Positions 7,038-13,968 are shown, numbered from the stretch's first letter. The stretch is 13,968 bases of DNA from Pavlovales sp. CCMP2436 (GCA_026770615.1 MU631436.1:100948-114915); one strand, 5' to 3'. Numbers and translations are program-made. Notes: generated by a model not told the origin, from the sequence alone.

Positions 7038-9074
7038 ATGGTCGGGGCGAGGTGCTTGGCGAGCGCTCCAACGACCCGGCAAGCGCTGGTGGTGGGCGGC
7101 GGGATCGGCGGGCTGGCAACCGCCGGCATACTCGAGCTTGTGGGCTGGCAGGTGCTGCGTCGCACGCGACCGCACCCCGCAGCTGACGTCGCTGGGCTGG
7201 GGCGCAGCGCTGCCTGGGCGTCGCCGCGCGCGAGATCGTTCGCAGGCGCTCGGTGCGCGCCGCGCGCGCGCGCCTTCGCGAGCACGAGCGGCGAGTGGGG
7301 CGGCGGCGAGTGGGGCGGCGGCAGCACGAGCATCGGCGGCGTCTTCGAGCGCACGGGCAAGCAGGCGGGCCGGTGGTACGACGTGTGGCGCATAGGCAAG
7401 GACGGCTCGCGGCAGCGCGCGCCCATCTCGCACCAGCAGCTGCTCTCGCGCGCCTCCCTCTTCCCGCGCGACCTGCTCACCTTCGACGTGAGCTCGGACG
7501 CAATCAAGGAGTCCTCCACCACCGGCTCGCGCCCGCCACGCATCCTCGTGCGCGAGCACGCCATCCTGCTCACAGCGGGCCACTTGCGCTGCGTCGTGCG
7601 GCAAGGCGAGATCTTCCTCTTCGACGCGGACCGCCCGATGGTCGCCGACTTTGCGCGGCGCCTCGAGGCGAAGCTCACGCGCTCGCACGCCGTCGAGAGC
7701 GCCGCCGCCTCCAACACGGCGCACTGGTCGGAGGCAGGCGCCAACGGCGGCGGCTCCGAGCCGCTCGCGGCGGACGACGCTCTCGACGAAGACAGCGGCG
7801 AGCGGGAGAGGGGTGGCTCGTTCGCCGAGGCGGGCGCGCACCTCTACCCGCTCGCCGCGCCCTTCTCGCCACACCTGCACGTGCCGCCGTTCGAGATGCG
7901 CGCACTCGACCTCGTGCTCGAGGAGGTGACCGCCGCCTATGCGCGCAGGGCGGCGCTCCTCTCGCCGATGGTGGACACGCTCCTCTCGCGGCTGGTGGCC
8001 GATGTGTCGCCCTACTCCGCCGAAGGGCTGGGGCTGAACAACATCTCCATGCTCCTGCCGCTGCGCGACTCGCTCAACGGCTTCGAGCTCGAGGCCACCG
8101 AGCTGATCGGCGTGCTGGTGGGGCTGCTCGACTCGGACGAGGACATGCTCGACATGCTGCTCACCGAGAAGGCGGCGCTACGCGGCAAGCGCCCGCCCGC
8201 CGCGCACCACGAGCCGGTGGAGCTGCTGCTGGAGGAGTACGCGCGGCAGATGGCAACGGTGCTCACGGAGGCGCAGGCGCTCAAGAAGCGCGTCGCCTCC
8301 GCCTCCGAGCTGGCGCAGCTGCACCTGGACATCTCGCGCAACCGCATGGTGAGCATGAACGTGCACCTCTCCATGGTCAACACCTCGCTCGCACTCATCA
8401 TGACCTCGGCCGGCGTCTTCGGGATGAACCTCACGTCGGGCATGGAGAACTCGTCGGACGCCTTCTACGCCGTGACCGCCATCTCCTCCCTCGCCGCGGG
8501 CTGCACGCTCGCCACCTGCTGGTCGTACCTGCACGGCTTCCGCGGCTCGGGCCGCTCGCAGCAGCTCTCTCTGCAGCTGCAGTCGAGCAACGCGGTGCGA
8601 CGCGTCTTCCGCAACCTTGACTCGCTCCAGTTCGTGCTCGCCAACAAGCTGGGGCCCACGCCCTCCTCGCTCCCCGACGAGGGCGCCGGCGCGGGGGGCG
8701 GCGGGGCGGGGACAGAGGATGGCGCTGCCGCCCCGGGCGCGGCCGTCTCCGTGGCGTCGCTCAAGCGCGAGCTGGAGCACGCGTCCGGCCACACCATGAG
8801 CAGCGCCGAGCTGACGCTCTTGCTCCGCCTGCTCGAGCGGGAGGACATTCACGACGCGCCCGTGCCGCGCTCGCAGATCGCCGCGCTGTGGCAGCGCTTC
8901 GCGCTGCCGCGAGAAATGTGGTCACCCTCCGAGCCCTCGCCGCTAGCCCGGCCGCCCGCGCTCGACGGCAAGAAGGCGCCCGCAGCCGGCGCGCCGCCCG
9001 TGGCCGGCGCAGCAACCGCACACGGCGTGCCACCAGCTGCGCCTCCCGCCGGCAAGCTGCCGGGCAAGAAGTGA
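7038..9074 (+). CDS. MRS2: MRS2/CorA-type magnesium channel, probably mitochondrial or plastid
   Basis: A 678-residue Mg2+ channel of the MRS2/ALR/LPE10 branch of CorA, which carries Mg2+ across the inner mitochondrial (or plastid) membrane as a pentamer. ATG 7038 (GCCATGG) is in strong context and is the first ATG downstream of the probable leader intron. The MRS2 domain begins near residue 144 (RDLLTFDVSS), continues with PPRILVREHAILLTAGHLRC and GEIFLFD, a long helical region (PFEMRALDLVLEEVTAAY; LLDSDEDMLDMLLTEKAAL), the first membrane helix near 443-463, the diagnostic G462-M463-N464 pore motif, and a second helix near 476-500. Odd points: residues 20-25 read GGGIGG in a dinucleotide-binding-like context, residues about 65-95 are Arg/Ala/Ser rich like a targeting peptide, and about 175 residues follow the second helix, ending in a Pro/Ala/Lys-rich tail. 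The loop after GMN reads LTSGMENS, where many family members have acidic residues. No introns within the ORF. Confidence 0.92.
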   Translation: MVGARCLASAPTTRQALVVGGGIGGLATAGILELVGWQVLRRTRPHPAADVAGLGRSAAWASPRARSFAGARCAPRARAFASTSGEWGGGEWGGGSTSIGGVFERTGKQAGRWYDVWRIGKDGSRQRAPISHQQLLSRASLFPRDLLTFDVSSDAIKESSTTGSRPPRILVREHAILLTAGHLRCVVRQGEIFLFDADRPMVADFARRLEAKLTRSHAVESAAASNTAHWSEAGANGGGSEPLAADDALDEDSGERERGGSFAEAGAHLYPLAAPFSPHLHVPPFEMRALDLVLEEVTAAYARRAALLSPMVDTLLSRLVADVSPYSAEGLGLNNISMLLPLRDSLNGFELEATELIGVLVGLLDSDEDMLDMLLTEKAALRGKRPPAAHHEPVELLLEEYARQMATVLTEAQALKKRVASASELAQLHLDISRNRMVSMNVHLSMVNTSLALIMTSAGVFGMNLTSGMENSSDAFYAVTAISSLAAGCTLATCWSYLHGFRGSGRSQQLSLQLQSSNAVRRVFRNLDSLQFVLANKLGPTPSSLPDEGAGAGGGGAGTEDGAAAPGAAVSVASLKRELEHASGHTMSSAELTLLLRLLEREDIHDAPVPRSQIAALWQRFALPREMWSPSEPSPLARPPALDGKKAPAAGAPPVAGAATAHGVPPAAPPAGKLPGKK

Positions 9075-9142
9075 TCGCCCGGGGTAGTCGCGTTAGTTAG
9101 TTGTATTTCAAGCGTGAACTTATTTAAATCTAATTGTGTGAT

Positions 9143-9162
9143 AATCCCAATAGATTGGGATT
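9143..9162. terminator. Hairpin in the MRS2 3' flank
   Basis: AATCCCAA, loop TAGA, TTGGGATT: a perfect 8-bp stem 69 bp after the stop codon, in AT-rich sequence. It could be a 3'UTR structural element; I do not claim a transcription terminator in the bacterial sense. Confidence 0.4.
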
Positions 9163-9438
9163 GAATTGGGCGGGCCTATCATCATCATTAGTTTTTAGTT
9201 AGTTTGTTAGTATGACCCTTTGGACAACACGCCCGCAAACGCCCTAGAGGCGTTGCTGAGGGAGATATGGCTTTCATGATATCTGCAGTGGGAGGGGTTG
9301 CTCAGCTCCCCTGAGCAGCAATCAGCCTTGATGATGATGGCTACGTACTGTGTGTGTGCTCGACTGGTAGCCACACGGCGACGCGGCCCACGATGCGCCG
9401 CCTGTCAGTGAGTGATATATCGCGGGACTTGGGGATGT

Positions 9439-9488
9439 GACATGAGCAAATGAATTTTGCAGCGACATGAGCAAATGGATTTTGCAGT
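9439..9488. repeat. 25-bp tandem repeat, two copies
   Basis: GACATGAGCAAATG(A/G)ATTTTG followed by CAG(C/T) occurs at 9439-9463 and 9464-9488 with two differences. Recent tandem duplication in a spacer. Confidence 0.9.
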
Positions 9489-10083
9489 GTTAGCGCTGGC
9501 TGCTAGTAGTTCATCTACCAGCCGGGTTGCGCATAGAGGAGTTGGTTGAATATATTCGTGAATTTGAATCATGAGGCGGCGTCCCATTCACGATGTTATG
9601 TTATGTTATAATGCCACTTCTACTGCCCGAGGCGCAGTTTCTGCGTCCAGAAGGCCCCGGGTGTCAGCGTCTGAGCGTCACTCTGTTGAGTTTCGGCGTC
9701 ACCTTGCGGTGATACCAAAGTGCCGACAGAGCTCCGAAGCAGGCGATTTCGTGTCGGGTTTGGTCGAAGATAGGTTTCACTGCGGTGTCTCGCCCCACGC
9801 AACGACGCAGTCCACATTGCGCCGCATGACAGTGTAAGTCATCGGGTAGCCCATTGCAGTGCCGAGGCACGCATGCAGATGCCAGTTGCGATATGGAAGA
9901 TCGTCGGGTCGAGGGCTGTCAGATGTCAGCACTGGATGGTCCGAGATCCGGGAAGAACGTCGGCGTCGGTTGCTTTGGCGGTGGTGCTGCGCTCGCCTTG
10001 GCGTCCGGAACTTGGCTTCACCTTGTGACCGGAAAGCACATGCGGCTCCGTCTGCTGCGCGTGCGAGTGGTGCTGCTGTGTCG

Positions 10084-10213
10084 GCCGTCAGCGCGGATTA
10101 AGTAGGTCCGAGCTGCTTTGCATGGCGATCTGCTCTGCACGGCGTTTCGCCGTCAGCGCGGGTTGAGTAAGTCTGGTTGCTCTGCATGTCGATTTGCTCT
10201 ACACGGCGCTCCA
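10084..10213. repeat. 65-bp tandem repeat, two diverged copies
   Basis: Units at 10084-10148 and 10149-10213 both begin GCCGTCAGCGCGG and share blocks such as GCGATCTGCTCTGCACGGCG versus TCGATTTGCTCTACACGGCG; identity is roughly 80 percent by eye. The period is not a multiple of three and the frames carry stops, so it is probably non-coding. Confidence 0.75.
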
Positions 10214-10848
10214 GCACCAGATCGGTCAGCAAGGAATCAAACGACGGCGGATCGGGCTATCGACTTGGGAAGAGAAGTGCATCCTTCTCTCTTTCGCTGT
10301 TCCGTAGAAATGCGGCTGCAGCTGCGACTGCGAACGGAGGACCAGCGTGGAACTCGATGAGATCGTGCAGTATGCTAACATCAATGTCCATGGAGGTTGC
10401 GCAAGTGGTGCCGCTGAAGCCTTGGGATTGTCTTCGTCTGCTTCATCGCCTGGAACATCGCTCTGGGCGCTCTGGCGGAATGCAGCTTCTCCATAGAGGT
10501 CGGTACGCTTCACGAATCTGCAACTAACTCCTCTGTGCCCCTTTGGGAACCATGACTTTCTTATCGCTTCCGAGCATTGCGACTCGGAAATGTAGTTACC
10601 TATATAGCAATTGGCATGTTGTCGACCCCAGACTCCGACCGTCGAGGAGGGCTCTATTCGACAACAGTTATCGACACTTAGCGCGCACGGGCGAAGCCAG
10701 CGAACAATGTCTACGTATTCGTCCCGGCTACAGCTTCTCCCTCTCCCTAGTGCAAAATTGCGCCACTAGTTTGGGTTTCGACCCCGCCGGCAAGTTGAAG
10801 CAGTGAAGCTGCTGGGCGATGAGAGGTCGCCCGGAGTCCCGTTAGTCG

Positions 10849-11023
10849 TATACAGGAGATCGCGGGCAATAAGAAACCGTCGTGTTAGGAAACTGGGCCT
10901 CGTTTTTTTGCCCTTCAATAGTAATTTTAACCAAAATTTAACAAGTGTTTGCATGTAATTTGCTAAGAAACTCAGCCTCAGCCTCAAAAAGCGCCGTTCT
11001 TATTGCCCGCGATCCCCTGTATA
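10849..11023. mobile_element. 175-bp MITE with 27-bp inverted ends
   Basis: The left end at 10849-10875 begins TATACAGGAGATCGCGGGCA and the right end at 10997-11023, read in reverse complement, begins TATACAGGGGATCGCGGGCA. The 27-bp arms match at 26 positions. The outermost TATA could include a TA target duplication, which with CAGG ends would suit a Tc1/mariner-like origin; alternatively GTTAGT is found just outside each end (10841-10846 and 11024-11029). The interior is 121 bp, AT rich and non-coding. The high arm identity suggests a fairly recent copy. Confidence 0.8.
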
Positions 11024-11035
11024 GTTAGTGTGTAA

Positions 11036-11270
11036 ATTTCTAGTTTTACGTCTGTCCCCGGGAAAGTTATTGGGAATTATTCAAACTTAATCGTAGTAGG
11101 CTCGAGTCTCGATTCAAATGATGCCTTTAATGATGGTCAGATGGAGAAACCCAATAAATTCCTGTCGGTTCATGAAGATGCCACTCCGCCGGGGTTTGAA
11201 TCTACCCTCCAGCTGCGCCTGGGCTGAATAAGCATCCGTGAGAGCTGAGTCACTGCCTTGCCAGTTCGAT
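11036..11270 (-). mobile_element. tRNA-derived SINE-like element, copy 2
   Basis: The minus-strand 3' end, GGGGACAGACGTAAAACTAG followed by AAAT (11059-11036), matches the tail of the element at 6495-6693. Upstream, GATTCAAACCC (11202-11192) fits a pol III B box and TGACTCAGCTC (11252-11242) is a weak A box about 40 bases before it, as in tRNAs with a long variable arm. The head and body differ from copy 1, so the shared part is the tail only. The 5' limit is approximate. It begins 7-12 bp beside the MITE at 10849-11023. Confidence 0.45.
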
Positions 11271-11424
11271 AGTTAATTAGTTAGTTAATTCCTCTTGTGT
11301 TTGGGCTCTGCGTTCAGAGCTCAAGTGAGCACATTCCGGTACCGGTAAAGTCCGGTCTCAACAGGATAGCTGCCTTGCGTGTCCAAGTGAAACTCCTTGG
11401 TTAGTTACAGTTTCGAAGTTTAAA

Positions 11425-11457
11425 ATGTTGGGCGTGAGATCTCGTTCGAATGGATGA
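11425..11457 (+). promoter_or_regulatory. Upstream ORF overlapping the start of the next gene
   Basis: ATG at 11425 opens a 10-codon frame (MLGVRSRSNG) that ends at TGA 11455-11457, inside the first codons of the gene starting at ATG 11450. The two frames overlap by 8 bases. It follows a possible acceptor, TTGGTTAGTTACAG, ending at 11410. An overlapping upstream ORF normally reduces initiation at the main start; this is an inference from position alone. Confidence 0.4.
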
Positions 11458-11902
11458 GAGCAATGCCACGCTGCAGGCGCGCCGCGCCCGCTTCGCCCGC
11501 GAGAAGGCCAACCCGATGGCAGCGCCCAAGCGCACGATGGCGTGGGCCGGCGGTAAAATTGCATCCAACAAGGAGGCGGCTCTCTCCAAGTTTCTCGCGC
11601 GGAAGGGCGAGGAGCTGAGCGACGAGCAGCTTGCGGGCGTCGAGAACGCGCGCAATATCTTGCCGTATGCGGTGCCCCGTGTCCTGCGCGATGTGGCGGG
11701 GAACACGGCGCCCCTGACCATGTCCTTGCTTTCGGCGGGCGCGGGCGCGAAGAGCCAGGCCGACAAGGGCAAGCAGAAGCTGCGCAAAAAGCTGGGCGAA
11801 ATCGTGGCGCTGGAGAAGCAACTGGCTGCGGGCATGGTACTCGAGAAGAATCAGCTCGAGAAGATCAAGGGCAAGCCCGAGCTGCTCAGGGCACTCGCGT
11901 AA
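11450..11902 (+). CDS. Small charged protein with a PYM-like C-terminal helical module
   Basis: A 150-residue protein starting at ATG 11450. The C-terminal part (about residues 107-149) reads KLRKKLGEIVALEKQLAAGM, then VLEKNQLEKIKGKPELLRAL, the KK.....I..LE....G..L...Q..KI....L...L pattern known from the C-terminus of PYM (partner of Y14 and Mago) and from other eukaryotic RNA- or ribosome-associated proteins such as caprins. An earlier segment, residues about 42-65 (ALSKFLARKGEELSDEQLAG), has a similar spacing, so the module may be present twice. The N-terminal PYM motif that binds Mago-Y14 is not seen, so I do not call it PYM. The N-terminus is basic (ARRARFAREKANP). A link to RNA or ribosomes is inference. 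It is a single-exon reading with high-GC codon use; upstream exons cannot be excluded. Confidence 0.7.
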   Translation: MDESNATLQARRARFAREKANPMAAPKRTMAWAGGKIASNKEAALSKFLARKGEELSDEQLAGVENARNILPYAVPRVLRDVAGNTAPLTMSLLSAGAGAKSQADKGKQKLRKKLGEIVALEKQLAAGMVLEKNQLEKIKGKPELLRALA

Positions 11903-12311
11903 CAACCAGCTGTTACGGTGCTGCCGCTCGCTCAGGCTCAAGGGCCTTGCGTGAGTACGCGCCCGACATCGGCTGTTCTCGATGCATGCAGTGCTTTAAT
12001 CTAGTTCGACACAGACCACTGAGGTTGCGCACGTACTAGAATTACGCGTCTGTCATATTTAGTGACAGACGCCTCTGTGTCATTAGTTATGTAGTTAGTT
12101 AGTGACACTGACAATGGTAAAATCTGAAAAAATCTAGAAGAATGTGGGTACGACCGTCCCCTACAGGTCTCCACCAGACCCAAGCGTTGTACAGAGCTTG
12201 GGAATTTATATAAAACTAATAGGCTTACCAGTAATTTTGTTACATAAATTAATTATGATACAATTGTATATTATTATATACATATAGCGCTTGCAAGGCG
12301 CAGAGGTAGAG
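11903..12311. other. Spacer between two convergent genes
   Basis: AT-rich 3' flank shared by the PYM-like gene (plus) and the transporter (minus). It holds the hairpin at 12046-12072 and TAGTTAGTTAG near 12091. A patch near 12130-12170 (AATCTAGAAGAATG, then ACGACCGTCCCCTAC, then AGGTCTCC) weakly resembles the SINE tail and adjoining sequence at 6495-6535 and may be an older copy. No further gene seen. Confidence 0.55.
12046..12072. repeat. Strong perfect hairpin between convergent genes
   Basis: GCGTCTGTCA, loop TATTTAG, TGACAGACGC: a perfect 10-bp stem. It lies between the stop codons of two convergent genes and could act in 3'-end formation of either, or be a remnant of an inverted-repeat element. 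The stem includes GACAGACG, also present in the SINE tail. Confidence 0.75.
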
Positions 12312-12882
12312 TCAGGCCCTCGGCGAATTCAACAACGGACCCGCCTTGCCCTCGACCGCCAGCTCGAGCGCGCCGCCGCCCCGCGCCCGATCGGCCATGA
12401 GCCTGGCGAGCGAGTAGGCGAGCAGCGGCAGCACCGCGACCAGGAGCGCCACGTTCACCGCAGCGAAGCCGAGGTCGACGGCGAGCGCGGCGAGCGCGTA
12501 CTGCAGCAGCCCGAGCGCCGCGACGAGCAGGTTGATGAGGCCGGAGAGCTTGCCGTAGTTGGCGAAGCCGAAGAGGCGCGCGACGGCTGCGAAGTAGGTG
12601 GAGTAGAGCAGCTGCTGTGAGAGCGCCACCAGCGCGAAGCTGGTACGCAGCAGCGCCTCGGAGTTGCAGAGCAGCAGCGCGCTGTACCCGACGCCCACCA
12701 GGTCGACGAGCGCGAAGGAGGCGGGCAGCGGCTTGGAGTGGAGCAGCCAGCCGATCAGCGGCATGCCCACGCATCCGAAGGGCAGCAGCAGCGTGAAGGT
12801 GCGCGTCAGCGCGGCGGCAGCGGCGGGTCCGAGTTGCTTGGCCGCGAGCTGAGCACCTACAGTGCCCACCACGAAATTGAGC
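12312..12882 (-). CDS. SLC43/FMP42-like MFS transporter, last exon
   Basis: C-terminal half of a major facilitator transporter related to SLC43 (LAT3/LAT4 amino acid carriers) and fungal FMP42. The exon opens at 12882 after acceptor TTATTCTATTACATCAG and encodes 189 residues plus the last base of a split Arg codon. It starts LNFVVGTVGAQL, as at helix 7 of the family (LR.NF..GTV), then helices near FTLLLPFGCVGMPLIGWLLH, FALVDLVGVGYSALLLCNSE, a seventh-to-twelfth-helix set including FGFANYGKLSGLINLLVAAL followed by GLLQYAL, and a last helix AAVNVALLVAVLPLLAYSLA. The F..YGKL.GL.....A..GLLQY block is the best family marker (LAT3 has HFGTLTGL). A short hydrophilic tail follows. Substrate cannot be read from sequence. 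It joins exon 13662-13933. Confidence 0.85.
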
Positions 12883-13661
12883 CTGATGTAATAGAATAAG
12901 GCACGCAGCAGGCATTGGGCGATGCAGCGCTCAGACCAGCACAACTTCCAGGACAGTCAGACGCCAGCTTGAATCCCTATCAGTAATATCGTATAATACT
13001 GCAACAGCAGGGCGAGTACGAATGTGCAACAACTCGTGACAGCAGACTAATTTGGATCCGGACCGGGCCAAATCCGGGGCAACTGCCAAATAAAAGCAGT
13101 TGCAACCGTATCTCTATCTGAGATGCCTGGAGTCTAGCCTCATAGGATTAGCGAATTAGTGTGGTTCAACACAACATTATATCATATTTTTATCTTATTA
13201 TATTGTTATCTTGAATATCTACAAGGACCTCGGCGCGGAATTGACGAATAATAATAAGATGAAATTATCACTATGAATAATAATAATAATAATAACGATA
13301 ATAATAATAAATTAATATATATTAATGAGCCTGCGTGCACACGCATGCTCAACGGGGGAGAACCGATGGTCGGAGGGGGGAAGGGGGGGGGGAGAGAGAG
13401 AGAGAACGAGAGAAAGAGAGAGGGAGAGGGGGGAGAGGGGGGGATGCGCTACCTGAGCGCGTATTTTTATTAATAATAATAATAAATTAATACATAATAA
13501 TACCCGAGCGCGTGCAGGGCGGTGAAGGCGTAAGAAAGAGAGGGAGTGAGAGGGGGGGTGTGTTACCTGAGCGCGTATTATTCTTAATAATAATAATAAA
13601 TTAATACATAATAATACCCGAGCGCGTGCAGGGCTGTGAAGGCAGAGGGGGGGTGCGTTAC
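12883..13661 (-). other. 779-bp intron of the transporter gene
   Basis: Donor CTCAG|GTAACG at 13661, acceptor ACATCAG ending at 12883. The join makes an Arg codon (AG plus G) and gives HALRLNFVVGTV, as expected for this family, which supports both sites. The intron holds a perfect hairpin GCAACTGC...GCAGTTGC (13079-13103), TAA/AAT microsatellites (around 13270-13315 and in each repeat unit), a G/GA-rich purine run (about 13373-13444) and the donor-containing tandem repeat at 13449-13656. Confidence 0.75.
13449..13656. repeat. Tandem units duplicating the exon end and donor site
   Basis: Two units (about 13449-13560 and 13563-13656) each contain, on the minus strand, a copy of the exon end CCTTCAC(C/A)GCCCTGCACG then CGCTC, an AT-rich TATTATTATGTATTAATTTA block, and ATACGCGCTCAGGTA, a copy of the donor context. 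With the true junction at 13662/13661 that makes three GCGCTCAGGTA donor-like sites. A more diverged fragment with the same TAATAATAAATTAATA block lies near 13300-13330. The units arose by tandem duplication across the exon-intron border. Confidence 0.8.
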
Positions 13662-13933
13662 CTGAGCGCGTGCAGGGCGGTGAAGGCGGAGAGGTGCGCG
13701 AACTCGGACGAACAGATCTGCACCAAAAAGGGCAGGCTCTGCAACCTCCCTTGTTCCTGGCTCTGCAACCTCCCTTGTTCCTTGTCCACCGTGTGCCGCA
13801 GCCTGCTCCCCTTCCCCAGCGGGCCACCCCCCCCTGCCCCTGGTGCCTGGACACTCTGCGGCTGCTCTGCTGCCTGCTGCGGGCTCTGCGCTCGCGGCTG
13901 CGGAGCGGCGAAGGGGGAGAGAGGGCGCGGCAG
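13662..13933 (-). CDS. SLC43/FMP42-like MFS transporter, penultimate exon (central loop)
   Basis: A 272-bp exon encoding 90 residues plus two bases of the split Arg codon. The acceptor is taken as TTCCCCCCTCTGCCCGGCAG ending at 13934; CGCTCCGCAG about 33 bases further in is an alternative. Residues 1-65 are a hydrophilic Gln/Pro/Gly-rich stretch suiting the cytoplasmic loop between helices 6 and 7 of an MFS carrier; it includes a 24-bp tandem repeat (13735-13782) giving EQGRLQSQ then EQGRLQS. The end, LPFLVQICSSEFAHLSAFTA followed by LHAL, matches the family's ...SPEF....F....LR.NF segment leading into helix 7. Earlier exons, with helices 1-6, lie beyond the window. Frame, splice phase and family match all agree. 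Confidence 0.72.
13735..13782. repeat. 24-bp tandem repeat in coding sequence, two identical copies
   Basis: GGCTCTGCAACCTCCCTTGT followed by TCCT at 13735-13758 and 13759-13782. The length keeps the transporter frame and lengthens the central loop by eight residues. Confidence 0.9.
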
Positions 13934-13968
13934 CTGCCGGGCAGAGGGGGGAAGAGAGTGGGGGGGAG

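Larger units (their letters stand above)
9075..10848. other. Long spacer without a supported gene; several degenerate repeats
   Basis: The MRS2 3' flank holds TTAGTTAGTT at 9093-9102 and a hairpin at 9143-9162. Further along are a 25-bp tandem pair (9439-9488), a diverged direct repeat (about 9379-9416 and 9803-9840, sharing CGACGC..CCAC and GCGCCGC.TG.CAGTG) and a 65-bp tandem pair (10084-10213). Open frames of 60-116 codons exist on both strands, but none shows a protein-like composition or motif. Near 10784 the minus strand has GGGTCGAAACCC, a B-box-like string, with TCGCCCAGCAG some 36 bases upstream, so a further decayed tRNA-like copy is possible. Confidence 0.6.

Noticed and set aside
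6911..7880. Two long minus-strand open frames opposite MRS2
   Set aside because: Arg/Ala/Pro-rich antisense shadows of a confidently identified gene.
7253..8620. 455-codon open frame on the plus strand inside MRS2
   Set aside because: It is a +1-type shadow of the GC-rich MRS2 gene, made almost wholly of Arg, Ala, Gly and His with no motifs.
9439..9488. CRISPR-like array
   Set aside because: Only two 25-bp copies directly adjoining with no spacers, in a eukaryotic context.
12274..12915. 213-codon minus-strand frame overlapping the transporter exon
   Set aside because: Alternative frame of the transporter exon, Arg/Ala rich; the overlapping frame shows the membrane helices and family motifs.
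13312..13854. 180-codon minus-strand frame rich in Leu and Pro
   Set aside because: It runs through microsatellites and the duplicated intron units; its repeats reflect the DNA repeats, and another frame carries the supported transporter exon.

Overview
This is nuclear DNA from a eukaryote, most likely a unicellular alga; a haptophyte- or stramenopile-like host is my guess, not a demonstrated placement. The evidence is: genes split by GT-AG introns; single genes separated by long non-coding stretches with no operons; very GC-rich coding sequence set in AT-rich spacers; a mitochondrial-type MRS2 magnesium channel; and a dense load of eukaryotic-style repeats (a MULE transposase, tRNA-derived SINE-like copies, short elements with terminal inverted repeats).

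Layout. 1-2300 (minus strand): remains of a MULE-type transposase. Three exons (832-620, 539-420, 287-106) are well supported. Upstream lie an acidic low-complexity stretch, a GGATCC-rich repeat (1605-1757) and a coding-like block (2294-1758). 2300-3490: spacer with a GC-rich hairpin/poly-T repeat. 3491-3997 (+): a small four-helix membrane protein of unknown function. 4091-4804: two adjacent inverted-repeat elements. 5778-6461 (minus): a secretory-type UPF0548/DUF1990 protein. 6495-6693 (minus): a SINE-like copy 34 bp from that gene's start codon. 7038-9074 (+): an MRS2/CorA magnesium channel with a probable 5'UTR intron. 9075-11449: spacer with tandem repeats, a 175-bp element with near-perfect inverted ends, and a second SINE-like copy. 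11450-11902 (+): a small protein with a PYM-like C-terminal helix module, preceded by an overlapping upstream ORF. 12312-13933 (minus): the last two exons of an SLC43/FMP42-like transporter, whose 779-bp intron carries tandem copies of its own donor junction.

The genes do not form a pathway; they are independent housekeeping or membrane genes in a repeat-rich neighbourhood. The most noteworthy things are the two SINE-like copies that share a 3' tail but differ in their tRNA-like heads, the inverted-repeat elements (one pair flanked by a possible 4-bp target duplication), the duplicated exon/donor units in the transporter intron, and a dinucleotide-binding-like motif in frame at the start of the MRS2 protein. 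I saw no complete, clearly new multi-gene system.
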